Shown piece after piece: positions 1-6,107 of a stretch of 10,114 bases of DNA. The DNA lies in contig NZ_CALDGS010000086.1 of the NCBI RefSeq assembly GCF_937941905.1, forward strand, positions 1-10,114, written 5' to 3'. The first letter of the stretch is position 1. Each line of letters starts with the position of its first letter. The DNA is from an uncultured Mycolicibacterium sp. (GTDB taxonomy: Bacteria > Actinomycetota > Actinomycetes > Mycobacteriales > Mycobacteriaceae). Below the pieces are notes generated by a model. The model was given only the letters and a program-made list of their open reading frames with translations. It was not told the DNA's origin and did no database searches. The translations under genes and the position numbers were made by a program.

Positions 1-547
1 CCTCGGTGCCCTCCTCGACGACGACGACATCCTCTTCGACGACCTCCTCGACGACGATGTCATCGTCTGCGGCCTGCACCCAGACCAGCAGGTCCTCGAC
101 GCCGTCGTTGTAGACCACCCGGTCGGGCGCGGGGCCGGTGACGTCGAAGTAGACCTTGCCGGTGGTCTTCTGGCCCTCGGGCAGCGTCGCCGGGTTCACC
201 CCCTGCGGGGTGGCGACGAAGAACAGGGCCCGGTAGGTCGGGCCGTCGCCGGCGCGCGCGTTGAGGTTGGACACGATCGGGGTGACCGCGCCGTGGATCG
301 CCTCGTCGGTGGCGGTGGCCTCCCACAGGGTCCCCTGCACCTGGTAGGGGATGGTGTCGGTGCTGGGCCGCAGGTCGGTGATGGTCCAGCCCTGCACCAC
401 ACCGTTGTTGTTCAGCACGCCCCGTTCGCCGAGTTCGAGGATCTTGCCGGGCGTGCCGTCGGCCGGGTAGGCGGCGGCGACGGCCGACGCCCCGAGGGCA
501 CCCGCAGCGGCGATCGAGGTGGCGGCGACAATGGCGCGAATCTTCAC
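1..547 (-). CDS. MPT63-family (DUF1942) secreted immunogenic protein, partial at left edge
   Basis: The product starts with GTG at 547, preceded by AGGAG seven bases upstream, and runs off the left edge after 182 codons without a stop. Residues 1-26 form a Sec signal peptide (KIR, then an Ala-rich core, cleavage likely before YPADG). Residues 27-156 follow M. tuberculosis MPT63 (recalled 159 aa) closely: GWTITDLRPST, LWEATAT, GAVTPIVSNLNAR, TGKVYFDVTGP and EDLLVW match family blocks. MPT63 is a small secreted immunoglobulin-like beta-sandwich of unknown function. The recalled protein ends just after EDLLIW; here translation continues with an acidic tail rich in Asp, Glu and Val (from residue 157) that leaves the window. 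It is divergent from the acetyltransferase gene at 717 and appears to have its own promoter region. Family assignment is strong; the role of the tail is unknown. Confidence 0.92.
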   Translation of the reverse strand, partial: MKIRAIVAATSIAAAGALGASAVAAAYPADGTPGKILELGERGVLNNNGVVQGWTITDLRPSTDTIPYQVQGTLWEATATDEAIHGAVTPIVSNLNARAGDGPTYRALFFVATPQGVNPATLPEGQKTTGKVYFDVTGPAPDRVVYNDGVEDLLVWVQAADDDIVVEEVVEEDVVVVEEGTE

Positions 548-657
548 GGTCTGGCTCCTGAATCGAGTCGTTCCGGATAGCACGTCATGCCGTATCGGTT
601 GCACGACAGCAGGAAGCCCCCTTTTTTGAACTCCCCGTCTTAGTGTGCCGTACGGGT

Positions 658-698
658 GCGGCGCCGGTGCGCCGACCGCCGGATTGAACCGGCGCCGC
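658..698. repeat. 11-bp inverted repeat in the acetyltransferase leader
   Basis: Arms GCGGCGCCGGT (658-668) and ACCGGCGCCGC (688-698) are perfect complements around a 19-nt loop that itself contains a smaller CCGG...CCGG dyad. The structure ends 18 nt before the ATG at 717. It could be an RNA hairpin affecting translation of the acetyltransferase, or an operator between the divergent genes. No T-tract follows, so a terminator is less likely. GC-rich dyads arise by chance in such a genome, so function is uncertain. Confidence 0.4.
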
Positions 699-716
699 GC
701 GGGGAACTCACGGGCC

Positions 717-1019
717 ATGACCACCGACAAGACCGGCGCGCCCACCACCGTCACGGCCGAGCCGGACCGGTTCACCATCGCCGTGGACGACCGTCCGGTC
801 GGCCGGCTGGAGTTCCGCGACGCCGCCGGCAAGCGGGTGTTCACCCACACCGGGGTGGACGAGGCGTTCCAGGGCCGCGGGCTGGCCACGATCCTGGTCG
901 GCGCGGCGTTGCAGGCCACCGTCGAACGGGGCCTGCGCATCGTGCCCGAGTGCCCGATGGTGGCCGACTACCTGCGCCACCATCCCGAGTTCAACGCCGT
1001 CGTCGACCCGGCCTCCTGA
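717..1019 (+). CDS. YjdJ-type GNAT N-acetyltransferase (small, 100 aa)
   Basis: This 100-residue protein has the compact GNAT fold typical of the YjdJ / Acetyltransf_CG group (PF14542), which are about 90-110 residues long. Visible blocks are VGRLEFRD (beta strand), the acetyl-CoA pyrophosphate-binding loop EAFQGRGLA near residues 54-62, and a C-terminal segment PECPMVADYLRHHPEF carrying the Cys-Pro and Tyr typical of this group. It probably transfers an acetyl group from acetyl-CoA to a small or peptidyl amine; the substrate is not known for the family. ATG at 717 is chosen because the conserved sequence starts soon after it and the upstream in-frame extension is Arg/Gly-rich and lacks homology features. 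The Shine-Dalgarno (GGGGAA, ten bases upstream) is weak. It is divergent from the MPT63-like gene and convergent with the Ddn-like gene. Confidence 0.88.
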   Translation: MTTDKTGAPTTVTAEPDRFTIAVDDRPVGRLEFRDAAGKRVFTHTGVDEAFQGRGLATILVGAALQATVERGLRIVPECPMVADYLRHHPEFNAVVDPAS

Positions 1020-1033
1020 CCGGCCGGCCGAAG

Positions 1034-1075
1034 TTATCCACAGGCACTATCCACAATGTGGATGAATTACACACA
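1034..1075. promoter_or_regulatory. DnaA-box cluster between convergent genes
   Basis: Three 9-mers with at most one mismatch to TTATCCACA lie within 32 bases: TTATCCACA at 1034-1042 (exact), CTATCCACA at 1047-1055, and TCATCCACA on the minus strand at 1057-1065. A fourth weak match, TTACACACA, is at 1067-1075 (two mismatches). Boxes two and three face each other as a perfect dyad ATCCACA-A-TGTGGAT. The TTATCCACA box is known from bacterial DnaA and fits the mycobacterial form TT(G/A)TCCACA. The site lies in a 70-base, AT-rich gap between two convergent genes, so it is unlikely to control a promoter; DnaA titration or a replication-related role is inference. Confidence 0.6.
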
Positions 1076-1083
1076 GGTAATTC
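1064..1083. terminator. Possible bidirectional terminator hairpin (GAATTAC/GTAATTC)
   Basis: Perfect 7-bp arms GAATTAC (1064-1070) and GTAATTC (1077-1083) flank a 6-nt loop between convergent genes. It could stop transcription from both sides, though the stem is AT-rich and weak and it overlaps the last two DnaA-like boxes. It may instead be part of that cluster. Confidence 0.3.
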
Positions 1084-1089
1084 AGCTGG

Positions 1090-1569
1090 TCAGCGCGGTT
1101 TGAGCAGGATCACCGGGATCTCGCGCTCGGTCCAGCTCTGGTAGGTGTCGAAGTCGGCGTAGAGCTCCACCAGCCGCGGCCACAGCCGGTCCCGTTCCTC
1201 GGGGGTGGCCCGGACCGCGTGCACGGCGTATCGGTTCGGGCCGATCTCGACGTGGGTGTCCGGGTTGGCCAGCAGGTTGCGGTACCACTGCGGGTGTTCG
1301 GGCCGGCCGCCCTGGGAGGCCACCACGACGATGTCCTCGCCGTCGCGCATGTACAGCAGCGGGACGACGAAGAGCTTGCCGGACTTGCGACCGCGGTGCT
1401 CGAGCAGCAGGGTGTCGACGGGTTTGCGGAATCCCGCGCCGATGCGCCACTTGCCGCCGATGCGGCCGCCGGTGCGGCGGTACACCCACACGTGGGCGCG
1501 GGTCGCGTAGCGGAAGACGACGGGCAGCCAGGCGGCGTCGAGTTGCCTGGGGCGGGGCTTGCCGGTCAT
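1090..1569 (-). CDS. Ddn-like F420H2-dependent quinone/nitro-reductase family protein (FDOR-A)
   Basis: The 159-residue product belongs to the F420H2_quin_red family (PF04075; Ddn/Rv3547 type, usually about 140-160 aa). Diagnostic blocks in order are HVWVYRRTGGRIGG (26-39), the phosphate-binding GRKSG (60-64), VPLLYMRDGEDIVVVASQGG (69-88), and HPQWYRNLLANP (92-103), all characteristic of the deazaflavin-binding split barrel. Members reduce quinones, nitroimidazoles or other acceptors with reduced F420; the substrate here cannot be read from sequence. Its ATG at 1569 overlaps the TGA of the preceding FDOR-B gene in an ATGA junction, so the two are translationally coupled. A Trp-rich, basic N-terminal segment (14-32) may associate with membrane, as proposed for Ddn. 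The stop is 15 bases from the DnaA-box cluster. Confidence 0.92.
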   Translation of the reverse strand: MTGKPRPRQLDAAWLPVVFRYATRAHVWVYRRTGGRIGGKWRIGAGFRKPVDTLLLEHRGRKSGKLFVVPLLYMRDGEDIVVVASQGGRPEHPQWYRNLLANPDTHVEIGPNRYAVHAVRATPEERDRLWPRLVELYADFDTYQSWTEREIPVILLKPR

Positions 1570-2066
1570 TTCAGGTACTCCGCGGTGGTGCCGCCCAGCG
1601 GCATCGCCGGCAGGCCGAGCTTGCGGTGGTCCCAGCTGCGCACCCGCTCCGGGCGGATCCGCACCGCGACGCGCTTGTTCATCATCTGCTCGACGAACGG
1701 CTTCATCTCGTCGGTGTAGGGGCCGGTGTAGCGCTCCCACACGTTGCGGCAGACCCGGAACAGGGTGTCCTCGTCCTCGACGATCTCGGCGGTCGCGTCG
1801 ATGGACACCCCGCGCAGCTGGTCGTAGGTCTCGCCGTCCTCGATGAGCACGGTCGCGGTCGGGTTGCGGCGCAGGTTCAGCGTCTTCTGCGACTTGGCCT
1901 TGGTCTCGAACCAGATCTCGCCGTCGAGCACGGCGTACCACATGGCCACCAGGTGGGGCCGTCCGTCGGGGAGGACCGTGGCCAGGGTCGCGGTGCGGTT
2001 GCGTTCGATGAACTCGGCGACCTCGGCGTCGGTCATGACGATCTTCGCGCGTTCGTTGATGCCCAC
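1566..2066 (-). CDS. PPOX-class F420-dependent split-barrel oxidoreductase (FDOR-B type)
   Basis: From GTG at 2066 the product is 166 residues; an internal ATG at 2036 would give 156. It has the pyridoxamine-5'-phosphate-oxidase-like split-barrel pattern: EFIERNRTATLATVLPDG (18-35), RPHLVAMWYAV, then EIWFETKAKSQKTLNLRRNP (50-69), followed by TVLIEDG and RGVSIDATAEI. This matches mycobacterial F420-dependent FDOR-B enzymes more than FMN-dependent PNPOx, although the cofactor is inferred. The GTG start is favoured because a -10-like CAATAT ends six bases before it, which would give a leaderless transcript; the 2036 ATG has no clear ribosome binding site. It overlaps the Ddn-like gene by four bases, so both enzymes are probably made together. 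A longer in-frame reading up to 2324 overlaps the upstream small gene and looks non-coding. Confidence 0.88.
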   Translation of the reverse strand: MGINERAKIVMTDAEVAEFIERNRTATLATVLPDGRPHLVAMWYAVLDGEIWFETKAKSQKTLNLRRNPTATVLIEDGETYDQLRGVSIDATAEIVEDEDTLFRVCRNVWERYTGPYTDEMKPFVEQMMNKRVAVRIRPERVRSWDHRKLGLPAMPLGGTTAEYLK

Positions 2067-2072
2067 GCGGCC

Positions 2073-2078
2073 ATATTG
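2073..2078 (-). promoter_or_regulatory. Candidate -10 element for the F420 gene pair
   Basis: CAATAT on the minus strand agrees with TATAAT at positions 2, 5 and 6 and lies six bases before the GTG at 2066. This spacing places transcription start at or next to the start codon, as in the many leaderless mycobacterial transcripts. No convincing -35 is visible. It is a prediction only. Confidence 0.35.
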
Positions 2079-2088
2079 ACAGGTGTCA
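2077..2088. promoter_or_regulatory. Candidate operator TGACA-GG-TGTCA
   Basis: Perfect 5-bp inverted arms TGACA (2077-2081) and TGTCA (2084-2088) are separated by two bases. The dyad overlaps the edge of the candidate -10 of the F420 genes and the region just upstream, where a repressor would block transcription. TetR- or MarR-type proteins often bind such sites. No regulator gene is adjacent, so the binding protein is unknown. Confidence 0.35.
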
Positions 2089-2116
2089 TCGGTCACGTGG
2101 CGGGATGCCCTGTGAT

Positions 2117-2326
2117 TCAGACCGCGAACTCGACCTCGTAGGCCACGGCGTAGCGGCGGGTGGCGGCGTGCGGCCGGAACAGCCCCCCGCCGTCGGCGCA
2201 CCAAGTGACCACGCGGCGCAACCGTTTTTCCGGCGGCAGCCGCCGGGCGATCATGACGGCCAGCGCGGCCCGCATGGCCTCGATCCCGCGGCGCTCCAGC
2301 TCGGGCGTGACGGACAGATCCCACAT
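2117..2326 (-). CDS. Small conserved-looking hypothetical protein (69 aa)
   Basis: I do not recognise this protein. From ATG at 2326 it has 69 residues: MWDLSVTPELERRG, an amphipathic Ala/Met/Arg helix (about 15-35), a basic stretch PPEKRLRRVV, and a C-terminal VAYEVEFAV with alternating hydrophobics. Strong G/C preference at third codon positions supports real coding. The start is set by GAGGA four bases before the ATG; an in-frame ATG at 2344 adds six residues. There is no signal peptide or membrane segment. It is 50 bases upstream of the FDOR-B gene on the same strand, so it may be the first gene of that operon, although a separate promoter and dyad lie in the gap. One Trp-Cys pair (VTWCADGG) is visible but matches no motif known to me. 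Confidence 0.72.
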   Translation of the reverse strand: MWDLSVTPELERRGIEAMRAALAVMIARRLPPEKRLRRVVTWCADGGGLFRPHAATRRYAVAYEVEFAV

Positions 2327-2363
2327 CGTTTCCTCGACCGGCATGGCACCGAGTGTGCTGTTA

Positions 2364-2387
2364 CAGATGTGACGTGTGTTACATCTG
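2364..2387. promoter_or_regulatory. CRP-like palindrome upstream of the small-gene/F420 operon
   Basis: A dyad with perfect 7-bp arms CAGATGT (2364-2370) and ACATCTG (2381-2387) contains TGTGA-N6-TTACA (2368-2383), one mismatch from TGTGA-N6-TCACA, the cAMP-receptor-protein site used by mycobacterial CRP (Rv3676). It lies about 40 bases before the start at 2326, so a regulator here would contact or block polymerase. CRP assignment is inference. Confidence 0.5.
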
Positions 2388-2425
2388 GCGCGGCGTGCCG
2401 GGGTGTCGCATTGGCCCCGAGTTGG

Positions 2426-2443
2426 TCACGGAACGGTCACGGC
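2426..2443 (+). promoter_or_regulatory. 11-bp-period direct repeat resembling a response-regulator box
   Basis: GGTCACGG occurs twice with an 11-base period (2424-2431 and 2435-2442). Read as 7-mers it is TCACGGA-N4-TCACGGC, the layout reported for mycobacterial PhoP (TCACAGC-N4-TCACAGC) and similar to MtrA GTCAC repeats. It lies about 100-120 bases upstream of the minus-strand operon start and just after the terminator of the large gene. Binding is not shown. Confidence 0.35.
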
Positions 2444-2457
2444 GCCGGGGATTCCCG

Positions 2458-2494
2458 CGCCCGCCCGGCCGGCACTGCGCCGGCCGGGCGGGCG
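2458..2494 (-). terminator. Strong GC terminator hairpin after the large exported-protein gene
   Basis: A perfect 16-bp stem (2458-2473 with 2479-2494) with loop ACTGC begins eight bases past the TAA of the large minus-strand gene. No T-tract follows, as is common for mycobacterial stem-only terminators. It separates that gene from the regulatory region of the next minus-strand operon. Confidence 0.7.
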
Positions 2495-2502
2495 GGTCCG
2501 CG

Positions 2503-5500
2503 TTACCCGGCGACCGACGACCCGCCGCCCGGGACGAACTTCCACGACCCGAGCACCCCCACGCCGGTGGCCGGGTCAACCTCCAGCAGGGGCAGGTCCT
2601 CGAAGTCGTCCGGGACCGGCTCCGCCGGGCTCGCGATCACCTCGCCGTTCGGCAGCACGACCACCGCCCGCAGACACTCCGATCCGTCGTCGCCGCGGAC
2701 CAACCCCGCCACGTAGACGTGGTCGCCGGCGACCGCGAGATCCCATGCGCCCCAGTTGAACCACTCCGACAGGTCGACGACGGTCGCGGTGCCGGCGGCG
2801 GTGTCGAGGATGTGCAGGCGCACCGTGTCGCGGTTGTCGTCGACCGAGTACACATCGTCGACGACATACACCGTCCGCCCGTCCGGGCCGAGCGCGATGA
2901 ACGCGGCCCAGAACTCCTCCGGGCTCTCGGCGATGACGGTCGGCGCGCCGAGCACCGCTCCGTCCATGCCGATCAACGCGAGGCGGTAGGTCTCGGTCTG
3001 TTCGTCGTAGAGCTCGGCCAGCACCGTCGGTGATCCGTGCGGCCAGGCCACGTCGAACAGCCAGTTGAACGGCAACGGCACGGTCACCGGTTCGGCGTCC
3101 GGGTCGGTCAGATCGACGACCTCGACGGAGAGGGTCCACTCGTCGGCGACTTCGTCGAACCACTGGCCGAACACGTACAGCCGGCCGTTCTCGCTGTCGA
3201 CGCCCCAGCTCCAGATCAACTCCTGGGCGCTGGTGAACACCGTGACGGCCGCCGTGCGGGTATCGACGACGACGAACGCGTACCCGTCCGGATCGGCCAG
3301 CAGCGCATAGCCGTCGACCACCGAGATCCCGAATTCGGACGGCAGGTCCGCGGCCGGGACCTCGATGGACCGGATGTTGTTCGGATCGGCTTCGTCGACG
3401 ATCGTCAGGTACACCCCCGTCGCGGACCACACCAGCAGGTACGCGCTGCCGTCGGCGAACGCGATGTGCGGAGCCGCGAACGCGTACGGCCCGATATCGG
3501 CTGACACGGGGACGATGAACCCGTCGATCTCGCCCGTCGCGATGCCCTCCGGCCCGACGATCGTGACCGTGGTCGAGCCGTACGGCGACATCGCACCGTT
3601 GAACAGGTAGACCCGGTCGCCGTTGACGATGGGGCGATAGCTGATCGGAATGGACAACGACTCGTCGGGATTGTCGAAATCCACGAGAGCAACCTGGAGT
3701 CGCGCCGTGACGGCGTCGATGAGAACGAAGACCGGCCGCCCGTCGATCGACTCCGGAACTTCGGGATCACCGAAGATCGCGGCCGGTAGCGACTCGAACC
3801 ACACGGCCTTCGCCGCGTCCACGGTCCTGCCGTGGATCGGCGTGATGTGCGTTCCCAGTGTGCCGTAATCGAATCCCACGAGGTAGAACGCATCGCCCTT
3901 CGACTCGACGGAGATGGGGACGTAGTCCTCGGTGGTGAAGATGATCTCGGGATCCGCGAGCGGGTCGTCGAGATCGATCACCAGCACCTGCCCGGATCCC
4001 TCCACCATGATGAACTCCGAGTAGACCGGCTCGGCAACCATCTTCGTTGTCGTCAGGTAGGCGATCCGGGCCGCTTCGTCGACGGCCAGCGGCTTCAGCC
4101 ACGGCTGGGTCACCGCGGCGTGCAGGCCTTCCACCGCCAGTTCGCCGACCTCGCCGGCGGCGTCGACGATGTAGATGTGCACGGTGCCGGTCATGTCCAC
4201 CAGACCGTCGTCGCGCACCGTGTTGGTCGACTCGACGGTGACGATGTAGGCCCGTCCGGTCTTTTCGTCGACATAGATCTGGCCGGACCCGTACCCGGCG
4301 AGATCGAGCTCGATCACGTCCGCGCCGGGTGCACCGATGAGCAGCTTGGTCTTGGCGGTGGTCCACTCGTCGCTCTCCTCCACGGCGAGGACCAGGGTCT
4401 GTCCGGTGGTCGGGTTCAGCACCGGGCCGCCCTGGAGCGCGAACCCGTCGGGCGGCTCGATCAGGCCGGGGCCGCCCGGGATCTGCACCCACTCGCCCGG
4501 TTCGACCTCACCGTCGGCCTCGATCCGGATCCGGTAAGTGGCCGAGGCGGTGCCGTGGGACAGCAGCAGCCCGGCGATACCGTGCACGTGGGCACCGGTG
4601 TCGCTGACCACCACCGTGACGTTGACGATCTGGCCGGCCTCGATGCCGCTGATGACGATGTCACCGGTGTGCGGGTCGAACGACTCGACCGTACCGTGGC
4701 TTGTCGTGGCCTGGTAGGTCAGCGGATCACCGTTGATGTCGACGAACACCACATTGAGCTTGCCGGTGACCGCGTAGGTGCCGTCGTCGCCCAGGGTGAT
4801 CTGCGGGTCGGCCGGGGCGGCCGAGGTCGTGATCGCGATCGGGGTGTCGTTGTTGAAGATCCGCTCGATCTGACGCACCATCCCCCAGATCGCGTCGGCG
4901 ACCGGGTTCCCGGTGCCCGGCGCATCGATCGCGGGGTTGTATCCCAGCAGCCCCAAGAGCGCCCGCACCAGATCCCGGATCGGCTGAAAGCTGCCCGCTA
5001 CGGACGGGTTTCCGACCAGGGTGATCGTCCCGGACACCCCCGCCGCTGCGTCCGCACCCGAATCACCGCCGCCGGACGCGGCGGCCACCGCGGCCTTGCC
5101 GCCGAGCACCAACTCCGGCGCGGACACCGGGCCGGAGGCCACCGACTGATCGGTGCTGCCGGACCGGGTTTCGTTGCGCCGCAACGCCGCCCACAGCAGC
5201 GCCAACATCGGGGTGCCGTCGACCGGGCCGTCGCCGTAGGCGGCGCCGACCGAGAACCCGAGTGCCTGCAGCAGACCCCGCAGCGCGAACCCCAGCTCGG
5301 TCTCGGTGTCGGCGGCCGCCGCCTCGTCCGGGATCGTGATGACCGTGCCCGGCGGCGGGGCATCCGGCAGCGCCGCCGGGTCGTAGGTGGAGACCACGCT
5401 GACCGCGCCGGTGGCCGGATCGGCCTCCACCGGCGAGCCGGCCTCGGCAGGTCCACCCACCAACGCGTCCCAGACGCCGGCCGGGACCACCACCACGTGC

Positions 5501-6045
5501 GGTCCGAGCGGTCCCGGCAGGGCGGCGGCACCGCCGTCGGAACCGCCGGCGGAGGAGACGGTTTCGGCCGCGGCGCCCCCCTCACCGGTCGGGGCCTCCC
5601 GGACGGGTGGCACCTCGTCGACGGGCTCCGGGTCGTCCGGATCCTCGACCGGCGGCGTCTCCTCGGTGGTTTCGACCTCCCCGGAGTTGGTCGTCTCATC
5701 GAGTTCGTCGAGTTCGGCCGGCTCGTCGAGTTCGGCCAGCGCATCGGCCGGGATCGCATCGAGCGGGTCGTCCGGTTCTTCGTCGTCTCCGCTCCCGCCG
5801 GCACCGGCGCCGGCCGCGCCGCCGACCGTCGCACCCGTGTCGACCGGCCCGGGATCACCGGCGGGGGTCGATTCGCCCTCGCTCACCCCGCCGGGCTCAC
5901 CGGCGCTGTCGCTGGCGGCCGACGACGAATCCGACCCCGTGTCGGTGTCGGCCCAGGCCACCCCCAACGGGTTACCGAGCACACCCCCGACGCCCAGCGC
6001 CACCGCCAGCGCGCCCACCCGACCGACGAATGTTCCGTATCCCAC
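2503..6045 (-). CDS. Large exported mycobacterial protein: disordered linker, Ig/cadherin-like domain, beta-propeller
   Basis: The reading frame ends with TAA at 2503. I start it at GTG 6045, giving about 1180 residues, because this begins right before the mycobacterial signal VGRVGALAVALGVG with cleavage after VAWA (about residue 32). GTG 6057 and ATG 6144 are alternatives, and the frame stays open to 6276; no start has a clear Shine-Dalgarno. After the signal come: an acidic Ser/Gly/Pro/Glu linker (33 to about 250); two related segments ending in W-x-x-x-R-x-x-E (about 255-292 and 360-397); an Ig/cadherin-like unit with DINGDPLTYQATTSHGTV and NVTVVVSD (about 400-512); then a region of repeated beta strands (GQIYVDEKTGRAYIV, NGRLYVFGQ, RTVYVVDDVY, DHVYVAGLV) to the C-terminus, read as a seven- or eight-bladed propeller. 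It lacks a membrane anchor and has no visible enzyme motif; a surface or secreted ligand-binding role is inference. Mycobacteria carry a family with this signal and domain start. Confidence 0.85.
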   Translation of the reverse strand: MGYGTFVGRVGALAVALGVGGVLGNPLGVAWADTDTGSDSSSAASDSAGEPGGVSEGESTPAGDPGPVDTGATVGGAAGAGAGGSGDDEEPDDPLDAIPADALAELDEPAELDELDETTNSGEVETTEETPPVEDPDDPEPVDEVPPVREAPTGEGGAAAETVSSAGGSDGGAAALPGPLGPHVVVVPAGVWDALVGGPAEAGSPVEADPATGAVSVVSTYDPAALPDAPPPGTVITIPDEAAAADTETELGFALRGLLQALGFSVGAAYGDGPVDGTPMLALLWAALRRNETRSGSTDQSVASGPVSAPELVLGGKAAVAAASGGGDSGADAAAGVSGTITLVGNPSVAGSFQPIRDLVRALLGLLGYNPAIDAPGTGNPVADAIWGMVRQIERIFNNDTPIAITTSAAPADPQITLGDDGTYAVTGKLNVVFVDINGDPLTYQATTSHGTVESFDPHTGDIVISGIEAGQIVNVTVVVSDTGAHVHGIAGLLLSHGTASATYRIRIEADGEVEPGEWVQIPGGPGLIEPPDGFALQGGPVLNPTTGQTLVLAVEESDEWTTAKTKLLIGAPGADVIELDLAGYGSGQIYVDEKTGRAYIVTVESTNTVRDDGLVDMTGTVHIYIVDAAGEVGELAVEGLHAAVTQPWLKPLAVDEAARIAYLTTTKMVAEPVYSEFIMVEGSGQVLVIDLDDPLADPEIIFTTEDYVPISVESKGDAFYLVGFDYGTLGTHITPIHGRTVDAAKAVWFESLPAAIFGDPEVPESIDGRPVFVLIDAVTARLQVALVDFDNPDESLSIPISYRPIVNGDRVYLFNGAMSPYGSTTVTIVGPEGIATGEIDGFIVPVSADIGPYAFAAPHIAFADGSAYLLVWSATGVYLTIVDEADPNNIRSIEVPAADLPSEFGISVVDGYALLADPDGYAFVVVDTRTAAVTVFTSAQELIWSWGVDSENGRLYVFGQWFDEVADEWTLSVEVVDLTDPDAEPVTVPLPFNWLFDVAWPHGSPTVLAELYDEQTETYRLALIGMDGAVLGAPTVIAESPEEFWAAFIALGPDGRTVYVVDDVYSVDDNRDTVRLHILDTAAGTATVVDLSEWFNWGAWDLAVAGDHVYVAGLVRGDDGSECLRAVVVLPNGEVIASPAEPVPDDFEDLPLLEVDPATGVGVLGSWKFVPGGGSSVAG
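5705..5740. repeat. Two tandem 18-bp repeats in the acidic linker
   Basis: Units at 5705-5722 and 5723-5740 differ at one base. On the minus strand they encode the AELDEP / AELDEL region of the disordered linker. This is in-frame low-complexity repetition, able to vary in copy number by slippage without breaking the frame. Confidence 0.7.
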
Positions 6046-6077
6046 GACGACCCCCACGGAAGTCCGATACCGGCTGC

Positions 6078-6107
6078 TCCATAGCAACTGATTTACGCTG
6101 ACGTTAA
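6078..6107 (-). promoter_or_regulatory. Candidate promoter of the large exported-protein gene
   Basis: On the minus strand TTAACG (6107-6102) resembles -35 TTGACA, followed after 18 bases by TATGGA (6083-6078) as a poor -10. Transcription would begin near 6071, which leaves a short leader before GTG 6057 or 6045 and would exclude ATG 6144. The -10 lacks the conserved last T, so the call is weak. Confidence 0.25.

Noticed and set aside
2067..2324. Upstream extension of the FDOR-B frame
   Set aside because: Arg/Gly/His-rich translation overlapping the better-supported small gene in another frame; the family fold starts after 2066.
3832..6084. Long plus-strand open frame (about 750 codons) opposite the exported-protein gene
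   Set aside because: Its translation is Arg/Gly/Asp/His-rich with no domain, while the minus strand encodes a signal peptide and clear beta-strand repeats. It is the usual antisense shadow of GC-rich coding DNA.
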